DNA of 64,000 bases from [Clostridium] scindens ATCC 35704 (lineage in GTDB: Bacteria; Bacillota; Clostridia; Lachnospirales; Lachnospiraceae): assembly GCF_004295125.1 (NCBI RefSeq), contig NZ_CP036170.1, positions 124,001-188,000 on the forward strand, given 5' to 3'. Position 1 is the first letter of the stretch; each line of letters begins with the position of its first letter. Of the stretch, positions 8,784 to 17,055 are shown piece by piece. The notes under the pieces are model-generated. The model ran no database searches, was not told the DNA's origin, and saw nothing but the letters and a program-made list of their open reading frames with translations. The position numbers and the translations under genes were made by a program.

Positions 8784-9938
8784 TTATTTTTTCCCGTCTT
8801 GGTCCATGTCTGCCACCGCTCTTTTAAGCAGGACATCCGCCAGATTGGTCTTGCCCAATATTCCGTATACATTGGAGTATACGACCGCTCCCGTCTCCAT
8901 TTCTCCTCCTGCGCGGTATTGGAGGTATCTTTGTATCTTGCCCATGACTTGCTCCATTACCAGGCAGCGTTCCCCGCCACTTAGCATGGCAAGGGCATCG
9001 TCCGTGGTCAGGGCTTCCAGCAGCCTCCTGGATTGCTCCCCCGAAAGGCCTGCCCGAAGAGCCGCAGATGCCAGAATCTCCATCCTGCAGTCTGCCCATC
9101 TGGAATGGGTATTCATGATCCCGCCCGCCACCTTGATCATTTTTCCGATATGGCCCGCCAGCACAATTCCCCTGCATCCTTGTTCCGCTGCCATATCCAG
9201 GGTCTGTCCAATATAATTGCTGCATTTAATAACAGCCTTTTCTTCGATGCCGTAGGCATCCCTCAAAAACGTAAGGCCATAATTGCCCGGCGCAATGACC
9301 AGATACCTGCTCCCCCCGGCCAGCCTTACCTGAATCTCCAGCCGGATCGTATCAATCAGCGCCTGCTCGCTCATCGGCTCTACCCGGCCGCTTGTCCCCA
9401 GTATGGACAGTCCTCCATTAATGCCAAGCCTTGGGTTAAAGGTCTTTCGTGCCAGCCTCTCTCCATCCGGAATGGATATCTCTACATCAATTCCCCCGAT
9501 ATATCCTGCTTCTTCGCAGGCTTCCCACACCTCCTGCAGGATCATCTTCCTCGGCACCTGATTGATGGCCGGGCTTCCTACCGGCTGCTCCAGCCCTGGC
9601 TTCGTCACTGTCCCAATACCCTGGCCGCCCCGAAGGGTTCTTTCGCTCCCTTTCGTACGCTTTACCTGGCTATATACCAGCACGCCGTCGGTGATATCCG
9701 GGTCATCCCCGCTATCTTTTTTAACCGCGCAGGATACGCTGGAAGGCGCCCTGTCTTCCTGCGCGGCATACGCTATTTTTATGTCATAGATCTCAAGGGT
9801 GAGCATCTCCCCGTTGGGAAGCCCTACTTGTATTTGATCTGCCTGTGCCCCGGAAAACAACATCTGCATTGCTGCCTTGGTTGCTGCCTGGGCGCATGTT
9901 CCTGTTGTATATCCCCATGCAAGCCTCTTCTGTGCCAT
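8784..9938 (-). CDS. cbiD: Cobalt-precorrin-5B (C1)-methyltransferase
   Basis: CbiD methylates C1 of the ring-contracted corrinoid and occurs only in the anaerobic route. The 384-residue protein starts MAQKRLAWGYTTGTCAQAAT, the family's hallmark GYTTGTCAxAA segment, and later shows NPRLGINGGLSILGTSG and VIAPGNYGLTFLRD. A strong AAGGAGG site lies just upstream. Only 47 nt separate it from the SOD-like gene and I see neither a terminator nor space for a cobalamin riboswitch there, so it appears to be co-transcribed from further upstream. Confidence 0.95.
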   Translation of the reverse strand: MAQKRLAWGYTTGTCAQAATKAAMQMLFSGAQADQIQVGLPNGEMLTLEIYDIKIAYAAQEDRAPSSVSCAVKKDSGDDPDITDGVLVYSQVKRTKGSERTLRGGQGIGTVTKPGLEQPVGSPAINQVPRKMILQEVWEACEEAGYIGGIDVEISIPDGERLARKTFNPRLGINGGLSILGTSGRVEPMSEQALIDTIRLEIQVRLAGGSRYLVIAPGNYGLTFLRDAYGIEEKAVIKCSNYIGQTLDMAAEQGCRGIVLAGHIGKMIKVAGGIMNTHSRWADCRMEILASAALRAGLSGEQSRRLLEALTTDDALAMLSGGERCLVMEQVMGKIQRYLQYRAGGEMETGAVVYSNVYGILGKTNLADVLLKRAVADMDQDGKK

Positions 9939-9985
9939 GGCCTTCCCCTCCTTGTGTATCCTCTGCCTGTTATATGACGCTTATC

Positions 9986-10459
9986 CTATCCTTCCCATTC
10001 CATGATCTCTCCGCACGCAATCTTTTCTCCCGAGTTCCCGGATGGCTGGCTTCTAAAATCATCCGGCATCCCATGAATAATGATCGTCCTTCCAATCACT
10101 TCTTCCGGATAAAATCTTCCGGTATATACCTCCATCCAGGCAATACCGTTGTGACTCATTAACGGCGGAAGATCACCCGCATGCCTGGGATGGGGTACCC
10201 CTTCGGGATTGTAATGGCTCTTAGCATCCGCAAATTCATCCTGAGAACTTCCCGTACAGCTGCCTCCTTCATGAATATGGAAGCCGTAGAAGCCGCCGCT
10301 CTCTCTTTCCAGTTCCGGGGGGATTCCATAGATTTCACCCATAAGAACCGTCCCTCCGTATACTTCATACAGATAGACATTTCCCTGGATGGATTCATAT
10401 GCCTCGCTGCCTTTGATGGTTGCATGAGCCGATGGTATTTCTTGAATCACCTTAAACAT
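9986..10459 (-). CDS. Cu/Zn superoxide dismutase-like protein
   Basis: This 157-residue protein has the Cu/Zn-SOD fold signature. Metal ligands can be placed by alignment to the family: His61 and His63 (GFHIHEGGSC), His82 (SHYNP), His90, His93 and Asp95 (HPRHAGDLP) and His129 (TIIIHG). The disulfide pair would be Cys68 and the Cys in IACG. The catalytic Arg of the canonical GxRxACG motif is replaced by Lys (GNSGEKIACG). No signal peptide is visible, whereas most bacterial SodC proteins are exported. It overlaps the upstream 82-residue gene by 13 nt and precedes cbiD by 47 nt. Whether it still dismutates superoxide or serves another metal or redox role cannot be told from sequence. Confidence 0.85.
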   Translation of the reverse strand: MFKVIQEIPSAHATIKGSEAYESIQGNVYLYEVYGGTVLMGEIYGIPPELERESGGFYGFHIHEGGSCTGSSQDEFADAKSHYNPEGVPHPRHAGDLPPLMSHNGIAWMEVYTGRFYPEEVIGRTIIIHGMPDDFRSQPSGNSGEKIACGEIMEWEG

Positions 10460-10695
10460 TTCATCACACTCCTTGCAACATCATATGCATCAGCCCAGGA
10501 AATGTTCCTCAATGACGCATACAGATAGTCCGTCGTAAATTCTGCGTATTCCTTTGCCAGATTCCATTCCGGCATGCAAAATCCGCCTTGCCGCCTGGCA
10601 GTTTCGCTGTCCTGGCAGCTGGCAGCCATGTCAGAGAGTTTCTGGAATTCCGGCTCTGAATTGAATTCTAACAACCCCATTTTCATCCCGTTCAT
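10447..10695 (-). CDS. Unknown 82-residue protein heading the SOD-cobalamin operon
   Basis: I do not recognise this family. The protein is soluble-looking, with three cysteines and an acidic/aromatic C-terminal half (EYAEFTTDYLYASLRNISWADAYDVAR) likely to be helical. Three ATGs lie within the first six codons (MNGMKMG), so the exact start is open; no strong Shine-Dalgarno decides it. The stop overlaps the SOD start by 13 nt, and an extended -10 promoter lies about 60 nt upstream, so this is the first gene of the transcript leading into sod and possibly the cobalamin genes. Confidence 0.6.
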   Translation of the reverse strand: MNGMKMGLLEFNSEPEFQKLSDMAASCQDSETARRQGGFCMPEWNLAKEYAEFTTDYLYASLRNISWADAYDVARSVMKCLR

Positions 10696-10754
10696 TTTTC
10701 ATATTATCTTTGCTAAAATTGCTTCGCCAGTTCCAATATCATCAATCAAATACT

Positions 10755-10763
10755 ATTATAGCA
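10755..10763 (-). promoter_or_regulatory. Extended -10 promoter for the 82-aa/sod/cob transcript
   Basis: On the minus strand the sequence TTTGCTATAATAG carries a perfect TATAAT with the TG extension (TGCTATAAT). No good -35 is visible at 16-18 bp. It lies about 60 nt upstream of the 82-residue gene and downstream of the terminator-like hairpin at 10816-10845. That leaves no room for a cobalamin riboswitch between promoter and first gene. Confidence 0.6.
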
Positions 10764-10815
10764 AATTCCGGGACAAAAATATACAGTTTTGATTTGCCGG
10801 CCTTTTCATGCGTCA

Positions 10816-10845
10816 AAAGGCGGCTCACATCCGCCAGCCGCCTTT
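10816..10845 (-). terminator. Hairpin terminator after the MerR/TipAS remnant
   Basis: A perfect 10-bp stem (AAAGGCGGCT with AGCCGCCTTT) around a 10-nt loop lies 4 nt after the stop codon of the decayed regulator. The U-run is short (TTTT), so efficiency may be modest. Confidence 0.6.
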
Positions 10846-10848
10846 ATA

Positions 10849-11398
10849 TTATCCTTTATAGAATGCTTTCAGCGCCCTTCCGATAAATACCGACGCTCCC
10901 TCCCCATATTTTTGATCCGTGTTCTCCTGCAATGTTGCATTTTCCAGGTACATATCGGCCATTTTAATCAGTTGTTGCTAAAATATGACATGAATGCAGA
11001 CACATCTTTCATCTGATATAATTGATCCGCTCCCATTCTGACTGCCAGTTTTTCCGTCGCCGCATCCAGCCTCCCTTTTTATGCTTCCATATTCCTTGAT
11101 AAATATATCCTTCTGCTCATCCGTCATATTTTTTAACATATCACGGTACAGCTGCTCGATATCCGCCTTATTAAAAACCTCGATATTCATCTTGTTCTTT
11201 TTGCTGGCTCTTCAGCAGTTCGTTCTTATCAAGATCAGGATTTTTAAGGACCGCCTTAATCTCCTTAAGGGGCATGTCGAATTCCCGAAAGAACAGTATC
11301 TGCTGTAAGATCTCCAATGCCTTATCGTCATAAAGCCGGTATCCCGCCTCGCTGACAAGAGTCGGCTTAAATAGTCCGATCTCTTTTACTGTCATCAT
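10849..11398 (-). pseudogene. Decayed MerR-family regulator with TipAS domain
   Basis: The pieces of a MerR/TipAS regulator are present but broken. The start (MMTVKEI, GGAGG upstream) jumps directly to GLFKPTLVSEAGYRLYDDKA; the approximately 17 residues of the winged-helix recognition region normally between them are missing in frame. After KSQQK the frame is lost. A second frame carries the TipAS start (MNIEVFNKADIEQLYRDMLK, 11190 leftward). A third, ending in a stop near 10977, reads LDAATEKLAVRMGADQLYQ. A fourth gives the C-terminal end (MYLENATLQ...YGEGASVFIGRALKAFYKG, stop at 10849). Two internal deletions plus frameshifts make a functional product very unlikely. Confidence 0.82.
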
Positions 11399-11491
11399 AT
11401 ACCGTGTTCCTCCTGTTCTTGATGATCTTATCATATCCTATGACGCAGCGTGAGGGTCAACCAGAAAATTCTGCGTATTTTATATCCATTC

Positions 11492-11519
11492 TGGCAATTC
11501 CCATCATATGCGTTATAAT
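11492..11519 (+). promoter_or_regulatory. Probable promoter of the plus-strand two-component system
   Basis: TATAAT at 11514-11519 is a perfect -10. A weak -35 candidate TGGCAA lies 16 bp upstream at 11492-11497. It precedes the TTG start of the response regulator by about 50 nt. Confidence 0.5.
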
Positions 11520-11570
11520 ATACAGTATGGCGACTTTGTCGTACTTTTCATTTCACAGGTGGTGGAACTT

Positions 11571-12227
11571 TTGATTAAAATATTATTATTGGAAGACGAT
11601 GACACGATTTCCTTTGGCATTGAAGCAGCCTTAAGGCGAAAAGGGTATGAATGCATCACATGCCCTTCTATAGAGCAAGGGTGGGAATGCTTTTCCTCCG
11701 ATATTCATCTGATCCTGCTGGACTTAAATCTCCCCGATGGAAGCGGGTATGATTTCTGCAGATGGGTAAAGGAACAGGCAGATACCCCGATTATCTTCCT
11801 GACCGTGCGCGACGGTGTAACGGATATTACAAGAGGACTTGATATGGGGGCGGATGACTATATCATCAAGCCCTTTCATATCGCCGTTCTGGAATCCAGG
11901 ATTGCCGCCGTTCTTCGCAGGCTTCCGGAGGACAAGCAGCCGGTACTCGTCTGCGGAGATATTTCCCTTAACAAGGATAAAATGCAGGGATATCTTAACG
12001 GAGAGCCGGTCACTCTGACTGCCCTTGAATACCGCCTTCTCCATATACTTCTGGAGAACAAGGGCCGGACGCTGCCCCGGAATCTGATTCTGGAACGGCT
12101 CTGGGATGCAGACGGGAACTTTGTTAACGATAATACGCTGACGGTAACGATGAGGCGCCTGCGGAAAAAGTTGAATGATACGCGGCATATCGTGACAATC
12201 CGCGGCATCGGCTACCGGATGGAGTAA
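11571..12227 (+). CDS. OmpR/PhoB-family response regulator (module A)
   Basis: A two-domain DNA-binding response regulator of 218 residues. The receiver begins IKILLLEDDDTISFG with the acidic pocket, the phospho-acceptor Asp in LILLDLNLPDGSGYD and the conserved Lys in DDYIIKPF. The C-terminal winged helix (LTALEYRLLHILLENKGR; NTLTVTMRRLRKKL; IRGIGYRME) is OmpR type. I choose the TTG at 11571 because AGGTGG lies 8 nt upstream; longer readings add a non-homologous tail. It is followed 5 nt later by the sensor kinase. It is paralogous to the regulator at 22339-23010, and by context probably acts on the ABC promoter at 16830-16861. Confidence 0.9.
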   Translation: MIKILLLEDDDTISFGIEAALRRKGYECITCPSIEQGWECFSSDIHLILLDLNLPDGSGYDFCRWVKEQADTPIIFLTVRDGVTDITRGLDMGADDYIIKPFHIAVLESRIAAVLRRLPEDKQPVLVCGDISLNKDKMQGYLNGEPVTLTALEYRLLHILLENKGRTLPRNLILERLWDADGNFVNDNTLTVTMRRLRKKLNDTRHIVTIRGIGYRME

Positions 12228-12232
12228 ATTGT

Positions 12233-13432
12233 ATGAAGAAACAAGGGATGAAAGCATTTCTCGCTTCCTGCCTGCTCTGGCTGCTTCCTGGCCTGGCAGC
12301 AGGCTTTCTTTGCGCCGCCATTTTAAGTTCCCATGATTACAACTTCACCGCCCGCTTAACGGGGGCAATTCTGGAAGGGCAATCTCTCCCGGCGGCAATG
12401 AAGGACAGGCTTCAAACGGAGAACAAAGAGGACTTTAAGGAAGGAATGCACTATCTGGAACAGTACGGTCATCACCAGTGGGAAACGATGCCACTGATTC
12501 TGCCTTACACCATCGTTCTTTGCCTGATACTTTTTGAAGCGGCAGGATGCGCCGTATTCTATATGCGCAGACGGGATTGGAACTATCAGGAGGAAAGGAT
12601 CCGCGAACTAACTGCTTACTTGCGGGCTGCAGACAGCGGAAAGGCCGCGCTGCTTCCCCGCAGGGAGGATGCCTTCTCCCATCTGGAGGATGCCATATAC
12701 AAGACGGTCGTCTCCCTTGCCTCAGCAAAAGAAGATGCGGTAAAAGACCATGAAATCCTTGCCGCAAGGATAGCGGATATTGCCCACCAGTTAAAGACCC
12801 CTCTTACTTCCATGTCGCTGATGGCAGAACTTCTGGAGCCTTCCCGCAAGGAGGAGGAAGAATATCTGGAGAGGCTGAGACGCCAGATTGAGCGCCTGAA
12901 AGGACTTGCAGACGGACTTCTCGTTCTGGCCAGACTGGATTCCCACACTCTGGAATTCTGCCGGCAGGATTTGGGCGTGGAGGAACTGCTCTATGAAGCT
13001 GCCGGCCCCCTCAAAGAAATGATGGATCAGAGACAGATCCGGCTTAAGATTCAAAGGGAAGTCTGGGAAGGCCAGGAGACTCCGGCAGACATCCGGATAA
13101 ACGCAGACATGCAATGGACCTCGGAGGCGCTCATCAATATCCTGAAAGACTGCGTAGAACATACGCCGGATCAAGGCACTATCCAGATTGAATACGGACA
13201 GAACCCGATCTATACCCAGATTCTTATAGAAGATGGCGGCAGCGGCTTCTCCAAAAAGGATCTTCCCCATCTGTTTGACAGATTCTACCGCGGGGAACAG
13301 GCGGCAAAAGACAGCGCCGGTATCGGGCTTGCTCTTTCCCGGCTGATCTTGGAAGCGCAGAACGGACATGTCCACGCCGAAAACTCTCCGGCCGGACATG
13401 CCCGCTTCATTGTAAGGCTCTACAAGGACTGA
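12233..13432 (+). CDS. Sensor histidine kinase (module A)
   Basis: A 399-residue membrane kinase. TM1 is at about residues 7-31 and TM2 at about 88-111, with a roughly 55-residue extracytoplasmic loop between. Then come the dimerisation/phosphoacceptor box DIAHQLKTPLTSMSLMAELL and a HATPase_c domain (NILKDCVEHTPDQG; IEDGGSGFSKKDLPHLFDRF; GIGLALSRLI). The small sensor loop resembles kinases that partner with ABC exporters in peptide-antibiotic resistance systems of Firmicutes; the actual signal is unknown. It follows the regulator by 5 nt and converges with the permease gene, whose stop lies only 5 nt beyond. Confidence 0.9.
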   Translation: MKKQGMKAFLASCLLWLLPGLAAGFLCAAILSSHDYNFTARLTGAILEGQSLPAAMKDRLQTENKEDFKEGMHYLEQYGHHQWETMPLILPYTIVLCLILFEAAGCAVFYMRRRDWNYQEERIRELTAYLRAADSGKAALLPRREDAFSHLEDAIYKTVVSLASAKEDAVKDHEILAARIADIAHQLKTPLTSMSLMAELLEPSRKEEEEYLERLRRQIERLKGLADGLLVLARLDSHTLEFCRQDLGVEELLYEAAGPLKEMMDQRQIRLKIQREVWEGQETPADIRINADMQWTSEALINILKDCVEHTPDQGTIQIEYGQNPIYTQILIEDGGSGFSKKDLPHLFDRFYRGEQAAKDSAGIGLALSRLILEAQNGHVHAENSPAGHARFIVRLYKD

Positions 13433-13437
13433 CCCTG

Positions 13438-16116
13438 TCAGATCGTCTCATCCTTGATCGCGTCAATAATATTCTGTCTCTGGATTCTCCTGTCCCCTAC
13501 GGCGTATGCCCCAATGATGCAGACAAGGACGAGGCCTGTATAACCAAGCACGGCCGCGTAAGGCGCATAGGGCAGGTATTCCGCAAGACTTACTTCATTG
13601 AGATACAGGAAGCCTGCCAGAACGGCCACCTGGAATGGAAGGCTGTAGAGCAAGGGCTTCAGGCCCAGATTCAATCCCTCCAGGAGCAGCATGCAGCGCA
13701 GTTTTAGCGGGGAGAGCCCCACCGACTTAAGCATGGCAAACTCCCTGCTCCTCTGGCGAAGGTTTCCTGATATGCTGGCCCATACATTGGACAGTCCGAT
13801 CAGCGTCAGCAGCCCCGTCAGGAAAGCGACGACCGTCGACATGACCCCATTTTCATGATCCATCATTTCCTTTTTCTGCGTCAAGTCTGAGACCATATAG
13901 TCCCCGCTGCCATAATAGCGTCCCACAATCTCCTCGATACTTTTGGATACCTCCTGGATTCTGGAATAAGACACGCCTGTGGAACTATCCGTCATAAAGT
14001 TTCCATAGACCGCCGTTGCAGTGAAGCGCCTTTTTTCGCTGCAATTTGCCGCGATTTCTCTGACATGTTCCATTGGCATGATTGCTGTCAGCGTAAACCT
14101 GGGCAGTCCCAGCCTTTCTGTCGGCAGTTTCTCTACAATCTCCCCTGCCGTTAACTGGAACTGATAATCACCTTTATCTTCATCATATGCCTTCTCCGTA
14201 AATGGAATCTTCTGTCCTATCTGAATTTTTAACATTTCTCTATAAACTTTTTTCTTTCTCGTACTGGCATGAGGATCTGCAGTCTGGTTATAAATCAGCG
14301 CTCTGCTCCCATCTTCCAGATATGGTTCGGGATCTATCCCAAGTTTCAGGCAGTATTCCCGAAAACTCTCTTCTTCAAGCCCAATCAACTGGGAATAGAT
14401 TCGGTACTTTCCATCCCGCTTAATCGGCGTGTACTTTTTCTCCGAAACGATCTCATCAAAGCCTCCTAGATAAGTGTCTATATCATCCGCAGCCTGCTCT
14501 TTGGTCACCCAGGTAGCGCAGGGCATCTTGCTGTAAAGAACGGACTGGCTGATGCCGGAGACTTCTTTTATCTCATCCAGCGCCTTTTGCTCCGGCACTC
14601 TTCCATCGCTGATCGTAAGAAAAATATGTCCTTCTTTTTCCTCCTGCGTCTGATAGATCTCTCTGGCAGCGTTCTGGGTTGTAACAATATACAGGAACCC
14701 GGTCAGCAGAAGGTAGGACATACACAGTGAGATCGTAGCCGTTCGGTAGGATCTGCGGCGCGCCGCCAACGCATTGGCGGCCAGTTCCCCACTGATTCCA
14801 AACCGGCTGGAAATCCGGCTTCTGCGTATCTTCTTTCCCTTCAGCGTCTCCACCTGCTTAAGCGCCTCCACAGGCGTTAATCTAGCCACCTTGCGCGCCG
14901 GTATCCTGGCAGACAGCCAAGCCGTGACGACAGACAGGAGGATAGCCGGGACTATGGCTGGCAGCCCGAAAGTCAGTACAATATCCGGCGCGCTCCTTCC
15001 AATATCATTCGCCTGATTAATCAGGCACATCAGCTCCGCGTCCAGAAGCCATCCGCATAAGATGCCCAGAGGAAGCGGCACCACAAGCAGCACCAAGGCT
15101 TCCGATGAAACTGCCGCCTTAATCTGCTTCGGCGAAGCCCCGATTCCCGCAAGCGTGCCCAGCTGGGCAAGTTTTTCATTGGCGGACAGGGCAAATGCGT
15201 TGTGGATCACCAGCACGAATACGCCGATCAAAAGCACAGCCAGGACAAGAAAAAGCAGGGGAACCGTCAGCATCTTCAAACTGTCTATACTGTGAATCTG
15301 CTCCGGCGCAAGAATTCCATATTTGGACAGCAGCCCTGCATTGTACCTGAGATTATACGTCTCATATTCATCCGTCTCATATCCGATGGATGCCGCAAGT
15401 GCAGGAAGTTCCTTGTAAGTGCTTCTCATAGGGTCAAAACGCAGATAGACCGTCAGACTATCCTCCGGCTTGATCGATTCTTCCTTCAGAAAACTCATGG
15501 CGGTATATGCAGGAACCGATGAAGATGTGGCAACATCCATTATCCCTACAATCTTGTATGCCTTCGTCCCTGTCTGTCGAAAGGTTTCCCCATCATGGAA
15601 GCCATCCGTCTCCATGCACACGTTTCCTTCATAGATCCGCTGTCCCACCGGCAGGGTAAGCGTATCTCCCACAGCCGCTTCCGGGTGGTCATCAAAATAC
15701 TGCTTTGAAAGAGCGATCTCATCTTCCGCAGCCGGAATGCGCCCTTGGGTTATCAGGCCTTTCTCCGGCATTGAATCCCAATACTCCTTATTGGCGCCCC
15801 TGGATATAAGGTAAGTCCTCTTCCCTGTATCCTCAAGTTTTGCCACTTCCCAAGGACCTTTTAACATCACGGCCTGTACAGACGCATAATTCTCTATCTG
15901 CTTCAGGCTCTCGCCTTTGGTATTATCAAACAATTCTCCATGCCAGTTACCATCCTCATTGATGGAAAGCGCAATCGAATCCGTCCACATCGTATAGACA
16001 AACCCGCAGAAGCAGGACATCATGGTAGTCATTAAAAATAAGGCTGTCATTATGGCAAGGCTTGTTCTTTTATTCTTCCGTATGGCATCCCACACATATT
16101 CCCTAAGAATCTTCAT
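13438..16116 (-). CDS. ABC transporter permease, FtsX/MacB-type, 892 aa (module A)
   Basis: A large FtsX-family permease with one N-terminal TM (about residues 20-42), a long extracytoplasmic region, a first FtsX block (about 280-410), another TM and a long extracytoplasmic region, and a C-terminal FtsX block (about 770-880). The repeated family motif is visible twice: ANEKLAQLGTLAGIGASPKQIKAA and RSREFAMLKSVGLSPLKL. This organisation is that of exporter-type permeases that move peptides, lipids or antibiotics out of the membrane rather than importers. Its start codon shares one base with the stop of the ATPase gene (TGATG), so the two form a pair. Substrate unknown. Confidence 0.88.
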   Translation of the reverse strand: MKILREYVWDAIRKNKRTSLAIMTALFLMTTMMSCFCGFVYTMWTDSIALSINEDGNWHGELFDNTKGESLKQIENYASVQAVMLKGPWEVAKLEDTGKRTYLISRGANKEYWDSMPEKGLITQGRIPAAEDEIALSKQYFDDHPEAAVGDTLTLPVGQRIYEGNVCMETDGFHDGETFRQTGTKAYKIVGIMDVATSSSVPAYTAMSFLKEESIKPEDSLTVYLRFDPMRSTYKELPALAASIGYETDEYETYNLRYNAGLLSKYGILAPEQIHSIDSLKMLTVPLLFLVLAVLLIGVFVLVIHNAFALSANEKLAQLGTLAGIGASPKQIKAAVSSEALVLLVVPLPLGILCGWLLDAELMCLINQANDIGRSAPDIVLTFGLPAIVPAILLSVVTAWLSARIPARKVARLTPVEALKQVETLKGKKIRRSRISSRFGISGELAANALAARRRSYRTATISLCMSYLLLTGFLYIVTTQNAAREIYQTQEEKEGHIFLTISDGRVPEQKALDEIKEVSGISQSVLYSKMPCATWVTKEQAADDIDTYLGGFDEIVSEKKYTPIKRDGKYRIYSQLIGLEEESFREYCLKLGIDPEPYLEDGSRALIYNQTADPHASTRKKKVYREMLKIQIGQKIPFTEKAYDEDKGDYQFQLTAGEIVEKLPTERLGLPRFTLTAIMPMEHVREIAANCSEKRRFTATAVYGNFMTDSSTGVSYSRIQEVSKSIEEIVGRYYGSGDYMVSDLTQKKEMMDHENGVMSTVVAFLTGLLTLIGLSNVWASISGNLRQRSREFAMLKSVGLSPLKLRCMLLLEGLNLGLKPLLYSLPFQVAVLAGFLYLNEVSLAEYLPYAPYAAVLGYTGLVLVCIIGAYAVGDRRIQRQNIIDAIKDETI

Positions 16117-16796
16117 CAGCCCACCACCTCGTCATGCAGAATCTTCCCGTCTTCCAGCGTTATGATTCTGTCTGCCATAAGCGCGGTCTTCTCATCATGA
16201 GTGATCAGCAGAATCGTCTGCCCATAACGGCGATTAGACAATTTTAACAATTCGATAGTCTCTTCCGAGTTCTTCCGGTCCAGATTGCCAGTCGGCTCAT
16301 CTGCCAGCAGAATCGCCGGATGGTAAATCAGGCTTCTGGCAATCGCGACCCTCTGCTGCTGACCTCCCGAGAGTTCGCTTGGAAGATGGCTTAAACGGTC
16401 GGCAATTCCAAGTGTCGAGACAAGATGCTCGAACCGCTCCTCATCCGGCTTCTGGTTATCCAGCAATACCGGAAGCAGAATATTCTTCCGCACATTCAGC
16501 GTGGGGATCAGGTTATAGAACTGGTACACCAGCCCTACTTTCCGCCTCCGAAAAGCGGCAAGCTGCTCCGGTCCAAGGCTTGAGATGTCTGTATCCTCAA
16601 TATAAATGCTTCCGCTGGTAGGGCGGTCTACCCCTCCCAGCATGTGAAGCAGCGTTGATTTGCCGGAGCCGGACGCCCCGATGATCGAGGTGAAGCTTCC
16701 CCGTTCCAGAGAAAAACTGACATCATTAAGCGCAGCTACGGTATTCGAACCGCTGCCATATATTTTTGTAAGATGACTGCAGCGAAGTATTTCCAT
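16116..16796 (-). CDS. ABC transporter ATP-binding protein, LolD/MacB type (module A)
   Basis: A 226-residue ATPase with Walker A (IIGASGSGKSTLLHMLGG), Q-loop (LVYQFYNLIPTLNV), signature (LPSELSGGQQQRVAIARSL), Walker B (ILLADEPTGNLDRKNSEE) and H-loop (LLITHDEKTA). The start is set at MEILRCSHLTKIYG (16796), preceded by GGAAAGGAG; an upstream extension is not conserved. It is about two-thirds identical by eye to the module B ATPase at 20405-21085. The promoter region carries tandem GTCAC repeats. Confidence 0.93.
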   Translation of the reverse strand: MEILRCSHLTKIYGSGSNTVAALNDVSFSLERGSFTSIIGASGSGKSTLLHMLGGVDRPTSGSIYIEDTDISSLGPEQLAAFRRRKVGLVYQFYNLIPTLNVRKNILLPVLLDNQKPDEERFEHLVSTLGIADRLSHLPSELSGGQQQRVAIARSLIYHPAILLADEPTGNLDRKNSEETIELLKLSNRRYGQTILLITHDEKTALMADRIITLEDGKILHDEVVG

Positions 16797-16829
16797 AGTC
16801 GTATATCTCCTTTCCTGTTCGATACCAAC

Positions 16830-16861
16830 ATAATAGTAAGGCAATGTGACAGGAAAGTGAC
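16830..16861 (-). promoter_or_regulatory. Module A ABC promoter with tandem GTCAC operator
   Basis: Minus strand: GTCAC at 16861-16857 and again at 16850-16846, exactly 11 bp apart, followed by a 10-bp gap and a -10 TATTAT at 16835-16830. The repeats cover the normal -35 position, as expected for activation by an OmpR-type regulator. The module B ABC promoter has the same geometry. Confidence 0.65.
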
Positions 16862-17055
16862 AACTCTATTCAAACTTTAGAATGAGGAATCCCTTCTTCA
16901 TGATATCTGCTATAGGCTCAAACAATCCAGGCAATTCATCCGCTCCTTTTGCGAAGACATGCGCCGCTTGACTTTATCAAAACCTCCGCAAAACTCCACC
17001 TCGTCAGGCTGTTCAATTCCTCTCAGCGCGTTTGGAACCGTCGGCACAGTTAAGA

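Noticed and set aside
9939-9985. Cobalamin riboswitch before cbiD
   Set aside because: Only 47 nt are available and no B12-box sequence is seen; the region before the 82-residue gene is also too short.
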